NCBI GenBank assembly: GCA_950295325.1
Contig: OX485805.1
Coordinates: forward strand, 5,458,501 to 5,522,500
Source: Polytrichum commune
Taxonomy: Eukaryota; Streptophyta; Polytrichopsida; Polytrichales; Polytrichaceae
Length of the DNA stretch: 64,000 nucleotides
Reading direction: 5' to 3'
Every line of letters begins with the position of its first letter. Positions within the stretch are counted from its first letter, which is position 1. The notes under the pieces were generated by a model. That model was not told the DNA's origin. It searched no databases and saw only the letters and a program-made list of their open reading frames with translations. This document shows positions 38,301-49,720 of the stretch, piece after piece. The position numbers and the translations under genes were made by a program.

Positions 38301-39924
38301 CATGTATATCATTGGGTGAATATTTAGTACACTTTGCATCATTTTGCCTTAAAAAGTCATTTTCCTTTTTACAATAGAAATCATGAAAGAAATAAGAGGC
38401 CCACTTGGATACCAGCAGAGACAAGTCAATATCTTCATATACATGTATGTGAAGTGAAAATAGTGTAGTCAGTACAAGATGTCCTTACAGATGAAACTTG
38501 GCACTGGATGCGAAAAATGGCCTGATTTGCAGGTGTACGTAGATCAATGACACGATTGTTGAGTCTTGAGTCCTGGCCTACCCTTACATACTGTACACCT
38601 CCTTCCTGCTTGGAAATATAAAGTTTCGTCTGGTCAATTTATGATCAAAATGTAATGAAGTTTTGTTGACGTCAAGATGATATAAACTTTGTTTTATCAA
38701 AAGGTTGGGAGGATTTAGAGTCTGCACCTGTTCAGAATTCACAATGTCGAGTTCACTCCTTGCACAATCCTCCAAATTGATGGGGAGCTGAACAGCAGCC
38801 TTGCTGATGCAATACACTTTCCTGATATGCAATTCCACCTGGAAGTACACTTGTTAACATCAAACTTGTGCACCAACTATCACAAATTTCCTGTGCATAT
38901 GAGACCAAAATATTGTGAAAAAAAACCCTAAAAGGATCATGTCTCAATATTGAACCTCCCAGTCACCCTAACAGACATCACTCCCAACTTGTAGCTTCCT
39001 GAGACAATTTGAGATGCTTAGTCCCCAAGTGCTTGATCTGATCAAACAGGGGTTTCTGACTTAAAATTCCACATGTAAGTACAACAATAACCATCAAGCT
39101 ATATTCAGCAGTGCTGCCTTCTTCGAGTGACATTTTCGTGACATTTGGGATGCTTCAGATAACCTCTCAAATTGTCTCCAAGTAACTTGATCTGATCAAC
39201 AGGTCTCCCATATGTATGTAAAACTACATACGTTCCGCATCAAACAACAAACTTGTGCACTGACGCAGATTTCCTGTGCATGTGGTAGACCGAAATAAAT
39301 ACTGTGGAAAAAACCCTTAAAAGGATCATCATGTCTCAATATTGAACCTCCTCCCAGGCACCCAAAATGACACCACTCTCATATTGTAGCTTCATAAGAC
39401 AATTGAGACGCTTGGCTCCAAGGGCTCGATCTGCTCAAACAGGGGCTCCAAATTGGAATTACCTTCTGCGAGGTTCCCTCGATAGGTTTGGCTGGAACAG
39501 TGACCAAACCCTCCACATCCACAATACTCTCCTTGTTGATCTTGGTCACGAATTTCACCATACCCTTGCTCACCACATTTTCCTTCACGGAGATAACACA
39601 CTGCACGGTGTGTCCGGATTCTCGCACGACCAAAAACGCCAACTTCCCTGTTCCACGGACAGTGTGCACTCTGCCTCGCACCAGAATGGTTTGCCCTTCA
39701 TGCTCAACATTCAGGTCTCCGACTTTACACCACACCTTCCCACTCTGCTCCTTGCTCTGCAAATTCTCCAGCGCCACGTCCCCGTAATTGGCTGCCAAAG
39801 GGTCGACTTCCTCCGTGCTCAAGGTCATCTCCGAAGCTTGCTTGAGCATCGCCTTTTGTGCCAGTTTGGCTGCCTTTGCAGCAGCCTTCTTGCTGATCGC
39901 AGCGGGAGGGTTTGCTTCCTCCAT
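35377..39924 (-). CDS. Cytosolic aspartyl-tRNA synthetase (class II)
   Basis: Ten exons on the minus strand: 39924-39463, 38838-38728, 38605-38489, 38293-38003, 37616-37506, 37363-37310, 37188-37109, 36693-36578, 36185-36071 and 35503-35377 (TGA), giving 527 aa. It charges tRNA-Asp with aspartate. A lysine/alanine-rich N-terminal extension (11-28, as in eukaryotic cytosolic enzymes) precedes the anticodon-binding OB fold (ILVRGRVHT, 80-88). The catalytic core has [14 protein letters not shown] (252-265), QSPQLHKQ (274-281), class II motif 2 [15 protein letters not shown] (298-312), [12 protein letters not shown], and motif 3 [11 protein letters not shown] (494-504), ending PRDPQRLAP. Arabidopsis IBI1, the beta-aminobutyric-acid receptor, belongs to this family. 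The ATG at 39924 is the first in frame; the frame stays open further upstream but without an ATG. The CDS appears intact. Confidence 0.96.
35780..35960. repeat. Dispersed repeat in AspRS intron 9
   Basis: Diverged copy of sequence at about 14845-15035 in the transporter gene: CCCCAATTATGTTGACTATT, then GCACATAGTCCA, TTGGTaTCTGTT, and GTGTCCGAT ending near ATGCTTAC. Confidence 0.7.
38845..39462. repeat. Duplicated sequence within AspRS intron 1
   Basis: Block A (about 38868-39060) and block B (about 39240-39460) share AACTTGTGCAC, TTTCCTGTGCAT, CCCTtAAAAGGATCAT, TGTCTCAATATTGAACCTCC, TTGTAGCTTC, AGACAATT and TCTGaTCAAACAGGGG. A third shorter echo is at 39170-39200. Block B abuts the exon 1 donor, suggesting duplication of the exon-proximal intron end. 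Confidence 0.85.
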
Positions 39925-40056
39925 AGCTAATGGAATGCGCGGAATAACAATACGAGGGCGAGCAGCTTGAGTTACGTCGATGTTTGTATGAGAAAGACTT
40001 CTTCGCCCTCCTCCTACAATATAGAAATGACAGAACCAGGGAGAATGAATCGCCAA

Positions 40057-40084
40057 AAACCCTAAACCCTTGAGAAAACCCTAA
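40057..40084 (+). promoter_or_regulatory. Two telo-boxes upstream of AspRS
   Basis: AAACCCTAA occurs at 40057-40065 and 40076-40084, about 130-160 bp upstream of the minus-strand ATG; the motif works in either orientation. It parallels the telo-box of the neighbouring eIF3k gene. Confidence 0.6.
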
Positions 40085-40224
40085 TCGGAACGGATGCTCT
40101 CCAATTGGTGGTTTGGAAGAGGAAGCAATAACAAGGGAGACAATCCGAAAGGTCCAGAAGCATGCCTCGTTTCCTCTCCCAATCTTCCAAGCGATGTGGT
40201 AGGGCCGCTTCACACTATAGAGGA

Positions 40225-40330
40225 CCCAGCTGCACCACCTAGTTAAGAGAGTTTATCCAACTTGTGAGTTAGTGGGGATTAGCTAACTAAAATCATGGCT
40301 GCACCACCTAGCTACGAGAATTAGGTTGAG
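40225..40330. repeat. Short repeat pair GCACCACCTAG(C/T)TA, part of a dispersed family
   Basis: CTGCACCACCTAGTTAAGAG at 40231 and CTGCACCACCTAGCTACGAG near 40300, each followed by a TGAG/AGCTAAC context. They resemble ends of the repeats at 42169-42420 and 47208-47372. Confidence 0.5.
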
Positions 40331-40372
40331 TTTCCATGTAGGCTGCTCGCCCACCAAATTCTAGTGTGATAA

Positions 40373-40686
40373 GGGTCAGTTCACGGGATCCCAAGTCCCA
40401 GTCATGTTAGCAAGTCCCAACATGGAGGTAAAGTCCCAACATGGAGGTGAAGTCACAACTTGTGAGCCTCAAGTAATCGCAAAAATATGGTTAAATATCA
40501 TCACAGTCGGATCTTGATTATTTTAGGCAAAAATGTTAGCGGGAGTTGGGTTGAGAGTTGGGGCTAGTTTTTTTGCTCGGCCCAACTCCCAACACAAGTC
40601 CCAAGCCTCACCTCCAAAAAGTGTTGCCGTGTGTGCATACATGTCATAGTTGGGACTCATGACTTAGGACCCGTGTGAACTGGCCC
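40373..40686. mobile_element. MITE, about 314 bp
   Basis: Ends GGGTCAGTTCACGGGATCCC and (reverse complement of the right end) GGGCCAGTTCACACGGGTCC are imperfect inverted repeats. TAA flanks the left side and TAT the right. AACATGGAGGTgAAGTCcCA is duplicated inside (near 40420 and 40440). Non-coding. Confidence 0.65.
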
Positions 40687-40689
40687 TAT

Positions 40690-41779
40690 GGACAAACCTG
40701 CCCAAATGTAGAGGGAATTTGGTGGGATAGGGTTCATATGTGGCAACTAGCTGCTTTCGTCTCCTCAAATCCAGGCTCACCTACTAACCTCCTCTTCCTG
40801 ATTACTAAAGATTGAGTACTGGACCAACATTGGTTTCTCTTGAGTCTTCGACAAGTATTAATCCTTTGGTGACTGGTACTTGTAGGTTAAGGATTCTTTA
40901 GCGGGCGCATGGAAGTCTAGCAGCCCATGCTCACGGCCCTCCACATTCTAGTGGACCACTAGGATCTGGTTGGATGGCGGTTTGTGCTTAATTACATGCA
41001 AACACCTCCAACCCACTATTACTTGGAATCCAGTGGGCGAGCGGCCTAAATGAAACTTAACCAACAATGTGAGTTAGTGAAATCAACTACTGTAGATGCC
41101 TCTCTATTCCAACACAAGTAATTATTTTCCCATCAAAATTTGCCACATGTTATGCTCACATTTGTCATGACCCAATATCAAAGAATTGGAAAATCCAATC
41201 TACAATATGAATGCCTTCAAGTAGTGGTATTAGTTTTGCATATGTGTAGCCCTCAACACACTCGCAAGATCCAACAAATTTTGGACTAGCACAAGCATTG
41301 GCAAGTGAGAACGATTTCAACTTCAAAAACATCACAAACATGGTTTGTGACCATCAACCTCACTAGAACCAAATACCTTGAGTTACAGTGGGTCTCGCTC
41401 ATGGGATTACCTCTTGGTGACTTCACCCCCTCCTCTATATCAACAATGCTCCCATAAAAATGTGAGAAATCATAACAAGATTTCAAAACCCTAAACCCTA
41501 CTCATACACCAAGCAAGCAAAAGTTGAAAGTAGGAAAGATGAAGCTTGGGATGGGCACACATGAATAGCGCAACTATGCGTGTGCACCTATTGTCCAATC
41601 TTCAACATTCGCCGAGTTTGCAAGATGATGGGAGTTTGCACAAACATGAAAACTTTGAAGAGCTCCTACAAACCTATCAGTAGCCCTTCGTGCATCTAAC
41701 CTAATAAATTACATCCAATTACCAAGAGACATCCATATATAAGATGTCATTCAACAATACTCATCCATGGTGTGGGCCC

Positions 41780-41818
<39 letters not shown>

Positions 41819-42168
41819 TTTTCCAACCTACGAAACCCTATGGTATATTAGTTTTAAGCCTTCTCTAACATTATCAATTTGTAGACACGCTAATTTGTTT
41901 ATACCATGGAGTTCCATATATAACATGAGCTTTGTTACAAATACAAGTTTTATAATTTGTAGGTTGCGACTCTAAAGTGGACCCTATATTTGTTCTCACG
42001 TAGTTTTCTAAAACACGGGAGTGACCCCCCCCCCCCCCCTGGGCACCACACTGACCTTTTGCACTTGTAGTGTTCCACCTTTCCACATTTGTTTCCTCTT
42101 TCCTTTGTTTCATGTTTAATTTATCTTTTATTTCATGTTTCAATGTATTTTATTTAAACCTTAAATTA
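40690..42168. other. Intergenic, no gene seen
   Basis: Contains an AT microsatellite (41780-41815) and a C15 run (42025-42039). The stretch TTGTTCTCACGTaGTTtTCTAAaaCACGGGAGT before the C run recurs near 48880-48916, also before a C run. Confidence 0.5.
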
Positions 42169-42420
42169 ACTAGGTGGTGCCGTGAGATAGATTAGCTCTC
42201 GCGTAGGTTGGCTAACCCTCTTAACCGGGTAATACGAGCAAACTATAACTGGTTTTAGTGGTTACTTACACTAAGTCAAGCCATAACCAGGATGTGCGGC
42301 TAGACCCTTAACCGAGCAATGCGGACGCAATATAATTTATTTAAATGGTTATTTAGTCTAACCAAAGCCTTAACCGGGGTGTGTAGTTAGACCCTGACTA
42401 TGGTACACTACACATTTAAC
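42169..42420 (+). repeat. Dispersed repeat, CTAGGTGGTGC family, with internal duplication
   Basis: Starts CTAGGTGGTGCCGTGAGATA. Contains two diverged units (about 42212-42305 and 42306-42400) sharing CCCTTAACCGaG, CAAtATAA, TGGTTA-TTA and CTAAgyCAaGCC. The same family lies inverted at 47208-47372. Confidence 0.65.
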
Positions 42421-43023
42421 ATTTGATATAGTGTCCATACTATATGCCACTGATCCACATTAGTTGTCTTCCAATCGTTGGGTGGCAATTAGAGAGGGTG
42501 TCACATGACATTTGATGTTACATGAGAAGTAACGAAGGCCATTCTAGAGGCCACTTCACACACGAGCCAAGAGCTGTGACCATGAAAATGTGAGAGCCCA
42601 AAAGAAAGTGTCCAAAGGTTGTCCCAACGCACCTCCAAAATCATGTAGTGTGGTCACAGATCCTCAAGTGTAGTGTGAAGTCATATGTGACCGGGCCCTC
42701 AACCAAATGCTATTTCAATGAATGTCTATTCATGCGGGTCCTTGCACATGATAAAATAACTTAAATCAACGGTTGTGAGATTTTGGAGTGCCATGGTCTC
42801 CCAGTTATGTTAGGCCTACCTCCAAGAGGTGTTTTTTGAAAATAGTCCAAGTGACCATGAAACATGATTTATTTGATGCCATGTAGGAATCCATGTAGAT
42901 TTTACATCCATCTTGCATTCACTTACTTTGTTGGTCTTTCAAGCGTAGTGTGAAACAAACTTGGCCTAGCTCCGCCTTTCCCACCAGTGAGAGTGCTTGA
43001 AGTGCAATGGTCACACGCCCTTA

Positions 43024-43657
43024 GGGCCAAGTTCCATGTGCCGGTCTGGGTCCGTTTTTTTCAAAATAAATGGGTGGGCCGGTGAAAAGAGGGTGGTGCC
43101 ATGTGTCCATCCCTCTCACCCAAGGACCGGTACCCCCCATGGATGGGTGTCCCACGTTTTGTGTTGTGGAAGAACTGGTGCCAAAGGACCGGCGGTCCTA
43201 ACGGTAACGTGAAGGACATGTGCCGGTTAGAGAGCTATGGTGACCGGATCGGCCGGTCACCTAGGGTATAATAATAATAATAATAATAATATTTAAAATA
43301 ATATTTTGGTATCATTTAGGTGTTACAGTTAAATTCCCTTAAAATAAACACATAATTATTTCATTTTATGTAGTAGTTATATTGATAATTAAATTATCAA
43401 TTAGGGGTATGGAATTGATGTGCAAATCAAATATGAAAAGTTCAATGAGGATGACCTCCATTGCCGGTCACCTTCATAAAGTGTCATGTCTTACGTATCA
43501 CCAAATTTAGTTAGAAAGTAGGAAATCCCAATAAACCGGCACCCCACATAGAAGCACCCTTCCAAAAAACGGGTGACATCACCCATTTTTTGGATGATGT
43601 CACCCGTTTCTCACCCATCCAAAAGAACGGACCGGACCGGTACATGGAACTTGGCCC
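43024..43657. mobile_element. Nested MITE with TTA target duplication
   Basis: 634 bp. Terminal inverted repeats GGGCCAAGTTCCATGTGCCG and (reverse complement of the right end) GGGCCAAGTTCCATGTACCG match with one difference. Direct TTA copies flank it (43021-43023 and 43658-43660), and the host MITE continues on both sides. A TTA duplication and GGGCC ends fit the PIF/Harbinger (Tourist) class, by inference. It contains (TAA)n at about 43269-43290 and a 15-bp-arm hairpin at 43567-43609. Confidence 0.88.
43567..43609. repeat. Perfect 15-bp inverted repeat inside the nested MITE
   Basis: Arms AAACGGGTGACATCA and TGATGTCACCCGTTT, with a 13-base loop. Confidence 0.9.
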
Positions 43658-43844
43658 TTAGTCTTGTGTGTGAAGTGGCCCTAATCAACATACCCTAAAC
43701 ACATGAATGACACTAGATCATGTATTTAGTGTAGTGTTGAATTTTGGCCAAGAGCTTTTCAAGGGCTAGAGAAAGGGAACTTTTAGTGACATGTCTTTTG
43801 ATAGGGATTAAGTAAATAGCATGAATAAAGTTGTGGCCACACAC

Positions 43845-43970
43845 CCGAAACCCTAAGGAATCCTAATCGGAGAGGATGGACACAATTGGTGGTATTAAAA
43901 GGAGGTTAGTTTGAGAGGTCCATAAGCATACATTGCCTCATCCCATTCTCCTGACCCATGATAAGTAGGG
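43845..43970 (+). pseudogene. Diverged copy of the AspRS promoter/5' region
   Basis: Shares with 40070-40205, in the same order, AAACCCTAA, CCTAATCGGA, GGATG, CAATTGGTGGT, GAGGTCCAtAAGCATaC and TGCCTC, then CCCA.TCTCC. This is the leader side of the AspRS gene, with no coding exon attached. Confidence 0.7.
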
Positions 43971-46900
43971 GGTTAAGAGTATGTTTACACTACACTAAAC
44001 ATTTAAAGATTTTAAATAGTTGGTCGTCAACAACGACATGTTGAGCAGATGGTGTGAGGATGACTCTGGACATTAATTCACATGCACATGTGCAACGAGC
44101 CGGGACAATGTGGGCCCAATCCTACATGACAACAAATACAATACCAAAAATTTGAAACTTTGCTTTGGAATTGGATTGGCTAAAGTAGTGACCCAAGTTA
44201 CCCAACTCCAAGGGCATGTTCCAATAAATTGTCTTATTAAAACAAGCAAGATTTGACAATATCTTGGCTATTGGGTTGAATTAGTCGCTTTTAGCTTCGA
44301 GAAGAGGGCAATGTGAGGTTTCCTCTTCCCCATTTTGTAAATGTCACCTCTTTTGTGCTAGTTGGTGTATAGGGTTTCCGTGAAAAAATAAAATAAAATA
44401 AATCTCATGCCCCTAAAGGATGTAGCATGGAACAATTCGTTGCTCCGGGAAATGATTTGTTCCAAGTAATGTAGGTTTTTGCCCATAGTTGTTTGAAATG
44501 AATGAGGGTCATGTGTTGCAACCGTTGCTAGTGATCTAGCAACTCGTATAGAAGACAATGAAGAAGATTGTTGCATTGACCAAAACACAATGAGCAACAT
44601 CTACCAAGAACATAGTGTCTCCAAAGAAGAAAGCAACAAAAACAACAAAATAATATAGAAGAGCAAAGAGAGAATTGTGGAATATAAATATGGAGATGAG
44701 AGGGGGGGGGGGGAGTGTGATCATGTGGAGGCCTTCATTACGCTTTGTGGGGAGATGGAAGCAGAGTTTGTCAAAAATGACAATAAGAAGGCGATATTTT
44801 TGCCACTAAATGCTATGAAATTTTAGATTTAGATTAAGGTCATTTAGGGCAGGATGTAGAAAGCCTTGACCTATGTTGTTGATTTAAGTTGATGTCAATG
44901 TTATATATATTAGGTAGCAAGACTTTGCTCTTGTCTTGGAACATAGTAGTGACAACACTAGGGATTGACTAGAGAGATTGAATGGTGGCCAAAAACTCTA
45001 AACTTTAGCGAGCCCTAATTAAAGATGATGCATAAACACTGTCGCTATTGGCAATTTCAAGAGTTGCCAAGTCCACTCAAAATCCCCCATATGAACATTG
45101 TAAGTTTCTTCAACAATCAAAATTTTGTACTCCAACTAACTTGCCTTTCCCAAATTGTCCAACTAATTGTTTGCAAAAAATTCAAAGGGTGTGCATAGTA
45201 ACAATTTTCCAATGAAATTTGCATTGAGTGAGGCCATTGAGTGGGCTCCGGTTCACAATAACCCATTGCTTGCCCAAGTCTACCTAATGGCCATTGTTTA
45301 GTATATCTTAGATCTACCCAATTGTGTTTTAAATCTATCCGGTGAGTGGGAGCCAACCACTCCAACCGTAATTTTCATTTTGCATTGTTGCTTAATCCTT
45401 AAAGATTTTAGAACCCAATCTTGGCATATAGGTCTTGTATAGAGGATTTTAGATTATGTTAAACAAAAAGTGTCAAAATGATCCTATTTGAAACTAACCT
45501 ATTCATCACATGCATTATTTTAGTCAAAAATATACATACACATATATTAATTTATAGGGAAATTTTAAGCCTGTAAGGACTCAAATACATATTGCTTATG
45601 TATATAATTATTTGTCAATTATTAAATTATTTTCACTTAATCTTTTGACTAGGTGTGTTGACTCGATGTGCATTCAACATCACATATGAAATAACCATTA
45701 TTTCAATGCGTGGTGGGAGTTACCAAAAATTGTCATGCATCCAATATGAACACTTCCCTAAATCTTGAAGGATTGGTAGGGACACTAACTAGGTGTGGTG
45801 CCCTATCTCGTGAGCTAGGATAAGAGGCGCTCAAGTTTCATTAATTATACCAACATGGGTATTCATGAAAATGTCACATGGCACATATAAATATCACATA
45901 TGTCATTTCCTTGAATACAAGGAAGGCGTGCTTGAATTGGTCTCTGGAGGCAACTTTTGCCAACTATAACCTTTTCCAAAGTTCAAGTGCACTTCACAAG
46001 ACCAGAAAATGAGTCGGCCTTGAAAAAAAGTGTCACATATGAAAGTGATGTTTTCGCAAATACTATGTTTACCATTAGAACCAATGAAATGACTAAGTTG
46101 TCTAAAAGAACTATTTTGTTATCCACAATACCTTTGTGAATAAAAGTGACCAATATGGACATAATTCATAAGTTGTTTGCTCATTACTCTCATGTTTCCA
46201 CTCATCAAACACTGCTCATTGCTCACATCCTAGTTTCCCTTGTGAACTTGCATAGAAAGCAATGTTTTGTTTCTTCCCCCTTCACACATCAACCAACATA
46301 TTCCCTAGTTTGGTACATTAAATATGATATTTAGTGTCATATGGTATGTTATGTCACCATGGTAACTTTTCGGATGACACTTCTTATGAATAAGTGAACA
46401 AATATTGTCATGGATGATGGATGAGTTCATCCATTGGTCAAAACCCTACCTTCTCTTGTCAGCAACTTGTGATGAAATATTGTCATGGATGATTGAAATT
46501 TGGATGAAAAACAACTTGGTAAGTGACAGTAATTGCAACACTATAGATCTATAATCCCCCCAAAATTTTACAAGGAATGACAAAAAATGTTGGGTTAACA
46601 TTTAGTGTTGGTGACACTCTACTGCAATTTACAATTACTATTGAGCAAGACAATACGAAGTGGTGATACTAAATATCATATTTAGTGTAGTTTTAAAGAA
46701 CTTCTTGCAGAAACCACCTCCTTGGTCCCAACAATTCATTCATGTCAAGTCGTCCAGAGACAATGGTCCTAACTGTGGGGGTTTATGGACTGTGTCCTTA
46801 ACTCGTCCTTAAGCTTTATAATGCAATCCATTTGGGACCAATATACAAGCTAATTTCCATATTATTTTGAATAATTTGTTGTAAACATAACATTATTCAG

Positions 46901-47207
46901 ATCCATAACGATGTTTTGTGGGACTGACAATATTCCACAAAATATTATCACATTCAATATGAATGACCACAACCAACACCAAACCTTAAAAAAAATGACA
47001 TCCATTCCCATGAGCATGCACTGGGCAACCCAATCCGACCAAGGATTTCGATCCCAAGGTTTGTTGACTGTGAAACTAAACTAAAATCTCCTCTCCCTCT
47101 CCTTTGGTCCTTTAATTTGAACACATGCGGGGACAAAAACCGCTTGCAGATAAACTTGGATCACCATTTGGTCAATTGCATGTACAAAGTAAGGAGAGCA
47201 ACTTCCA
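43971..47207. other. Intergenic, no gene seen
   Basis: AT-rich. Includes the dispersed block at 44003-44112 (partner of 33451-33560), a G12 run (44702-44713) and many short open stretches without motifs. Confidence 0.45.
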
Positions 47208-47372
47208 AGGGTCTAGCCGTACATCCCAGTTAAGGCTTCACTTAGAGTAAATAACCACTCAAATTTAGTTATATTGTGCTTGCACTACTTGGTTAAGAGA
47301 GCTAGCTAACATATGAGGTAGCTAACCTATACGATAGCTAATCTATCTCATGGTTGCACATAGGTGGTAGGG
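47208..47372 (-). repeat. Dispersed repeat, CTAGGTGGTGC family, inverted copy
   Basis: The reverse complement runs CCACCTATGTGCAACCATGAG, GATAGATTAGCTaTCG, GGTTaGCTA, CTCTTAACC, ATATAACT, GTGGTTAtTTACtCTAAG and GAAGCCTTAACtGGGATGT, matching 42169-42330 in order. Confidence 0.7.
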
Positions 47373-47375
47373 TAT

Positions 47376-47900
47376 GTAGTTCATAGTTTTGGTGTGGAAA
47401 AACCCAAGGGAAAACTTAGAGAAGACTTACCATGTGATTTTGGTACTATTTAGGTGTCTCGTATAAGTTCTATTAGGAAAAACTTAGGTTTATTTCATGT
47501 TATTTGGGATTTTGGTTAACAATTAGTACACTCCTTTCAAGATAAGGGTTTAGAAGTCTCTCAATCAATGTACATGCATTTGTGATAGTCGCTCAATCTC
47601 ACATTATTTACCTCAACAATAATATGGTAGTAAGTTCATTTGACTTGGACCTTGTGTTGTGCGCAAGCACAACCATTGTCTATAGTCTTGCATGTTGAAT
47701 CCCATTTTTGTCTCTTTACCAAAGCCAAAAGCACTTTGGGGTGGTGTAGTTAGGATTTCGGATAAGACAAAACACCAATGAAACACTCATGGAAGACTTT
47801 AAAGGTGATTCTTATATCATCTAGGTGTCACCAATAAGTTTTATTAAGATAATCACATGATTATTTCAAGTTATTTTGGGTTTTGAACTAACAATTGGAT
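47376..47900. repeat. Direct duplication with about 375-bp offset
   Basis: Blocks near 47400-47530 and 47765-47905 share GGAAgACTTa, TCTAGGTGTC/TTTAGGTGTC, ATAAGTTcTATTA and TTATTTCAtGTTATTTgGG, then AACAATT. Confidence 0.6.
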
Positions 47901-48999
47901 GATGATTTATATTGCTCTAGTTGGGGATCATGAATTGAAGGAAGTTAGGTCATGTTGGGGATCTAGCAGACAACCGAGGGGTATTATAGGTGATAGCAAG
48001 TGAATACATGAGCAACCAATATATGCATAACGTGGGTTGTTTCAAGAAAAGCGTCACTTATCAAAGCAACTCAAATTTGCAATTTTTGGTGTGAGTCATT
48101 AGCTTAATTGAGTGTCATCGAGTTGAAGGTTCTCCGGGATGCCCTATGAGATTCTAAGAGATTCTATGAGACTTATTATGATGTGGAGGTGAAATGCAAA
48201 ATTGTTTTGTTTGAGGAAATGTCGGAGTACAAACCTCCAACTACTCTTTGAATCGTTTGGGTAGGATTATAGGCAAAGGTTGTGGCAATGATTATGGCAA
48301 ATTGTATAGTTTGGAGTGACAAGGTTAGGGTTTGGACTTTATGTCTTGAGCATAGAAAGCTGGAAGTTGTGTATTGAGTGGTTTAAACCACTTGAACTTG
48401 AATAATGACAAAATTGCTTCACATGTGAAACCCTAAACCCTAAACCCTAAATAAACTTTGTGATTGGTGTTGGATAGTTGTGTTTCAATGGTACATGCAT
48501 GTATGCAATTGTCTTTTTAAACAAAATTTTGGAAGCATTTGCGTGTGTTTATAAACACAAACATTTCATCACCAATTCCATGTGTGTATGTTTTGAATGA
48601 ATAGAGTGCAAACTAGGAAGCTAAATTGTGTGCATGTTGTGTTGATATGTTAATGTTTGAGTTATGATCTTGTATGTGTAGTGTAAGTGCTAGATTTTAC
48701 ATGACATCAAGAGAAATTATAAATTTTAACTACTACATGCCCATTTAAAGAAGAGTAGATACCAAGTTAACCTATCCATAGGGTCCTAAAATTTAATGAA
48801 TGTTAGAAAGTGACATAACATTAGGGTCCACAATATTTACCTTCTCAAATATAATTACCCCCCCCTAAAAAACACCTTTGTGTTCTCACGTGTTCCCTCT
48901 AATTACAAGGGAGTTACCCCCCCCCCCCCCCCGAAGTGTAGTGGGGGAAACTAGGGGGAGGTGGCAGGCATGAAGCCAAGGTGGCAACATGACATGAAG
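47901..48999. other. Intergenic with telomere-like repeats and a C16 run; no gene seen
   Basis: Three (CCCTAAA) units at 48428-48451 and a C16 run at 48917-48932. The sequence before the C run resembles that before the C run at 42025. Confidence 0.5.
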
Positions 49000-49289
49000 C
49001 TAAGGTGGTGACATGGTATGGGTAATAAGACAAAATAATAAAATTTCTATTATGAAAAAAACAATGTTTAACTTAAAGCACTCAATGGGGTAATGATGAT
49101 GAGTCATGGGGCTTATGAGCATGGGCATAGGCATACAAGCATATGGCATGTACGCACAAGCATGGGCATGGATGTATGAAGTTGGATTCATTTATAATAT
49201 TGATTCATATGCATAGGTAGAACTGACCAAGACGGCATGGGTTCAAGCTAATCACATACAATTATCCAATCTTCACACCATGTTGCCGT

Positions 49290-49720
49290 GGGCTCACACT
49301 ACTTGACCACTATTAACAAGTTCAAGCTCTTAGTCAATTATGCAAGGGATCGCTTTGAGGTGTCGATAAACAACACATAACTCAACTTCAAGGACATAAT
49401 ATTGTGGAGGTGTATAACTTGGCCCTAAATTGTATATGCAAGTCATTCATGAGATTGGGTTGGAGCTTGAGATGTGCATTGAAAATGAAGCTTGACACTT
49501 GGTACCCAATAAATCTACAAACGAAGATGTGTGGGTGTCAAGATCACTCACACGTGTGTAAGCACATGGTCTTCTTGAGAACAATTAATGACAACTAATA
49601 TACACACCTTCAAAATCTCCTTCCAAGAGACGAAGAGTCACATTACATTGACAATCTGAATGAAGAAGATGATCACAACATCCATGAGAATAGCACAACA
49701 AATGTTAAGGAACATGAGGC
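49290..49720 (+). pseudogene. Possible SWIM zinc-finger transposase remnant
   Basis: A 64-codon open stretch (49404-49598) ends with WYPINLQTKMCGCQDHSHVCKHMVF. CxC followed by CxH is the SWIM-finger pattern found near the C-terminus of MULE/FAR1-type transposases, and NLQTKMCGC looks like the strand before that finger. No transposase core is visible around it and stops follow. Weak call; chance is possible. Confidence 0.3.

Larger units (their letters stand above)
42547..43681 (-). mobile_element. MITE (GGCCACTTCACACACGAG family), split by a nested MITE
   Basis: The left end GGCCACTTCACACACGAG and right end CTTGTGTGTGAAGTGGCC are inverted repeats. After removing the inner element (43024-43657) and one TTA, about 500 bp remain. 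That is nearly the length of the inverted copy at 53595-54097, with which it shares internal sequence (GGTCACAGATCCTCAAGTGT-type, TGGAGTGCCAyGGTCTCC, ATCCATGTAgaTTTTACaTCCATCTtGC). Non-coding. Confidence 0.85.

Noticed and set aside
39925-40056. 44-codon in-frame extension upstream of the AspRS ATG (possible organelle targeting peptide)
   Set aside because: It begins at TTG and has no in-frame ATG, and telo-boxes lie just upstream of 40056. It is more likely leader sequence.
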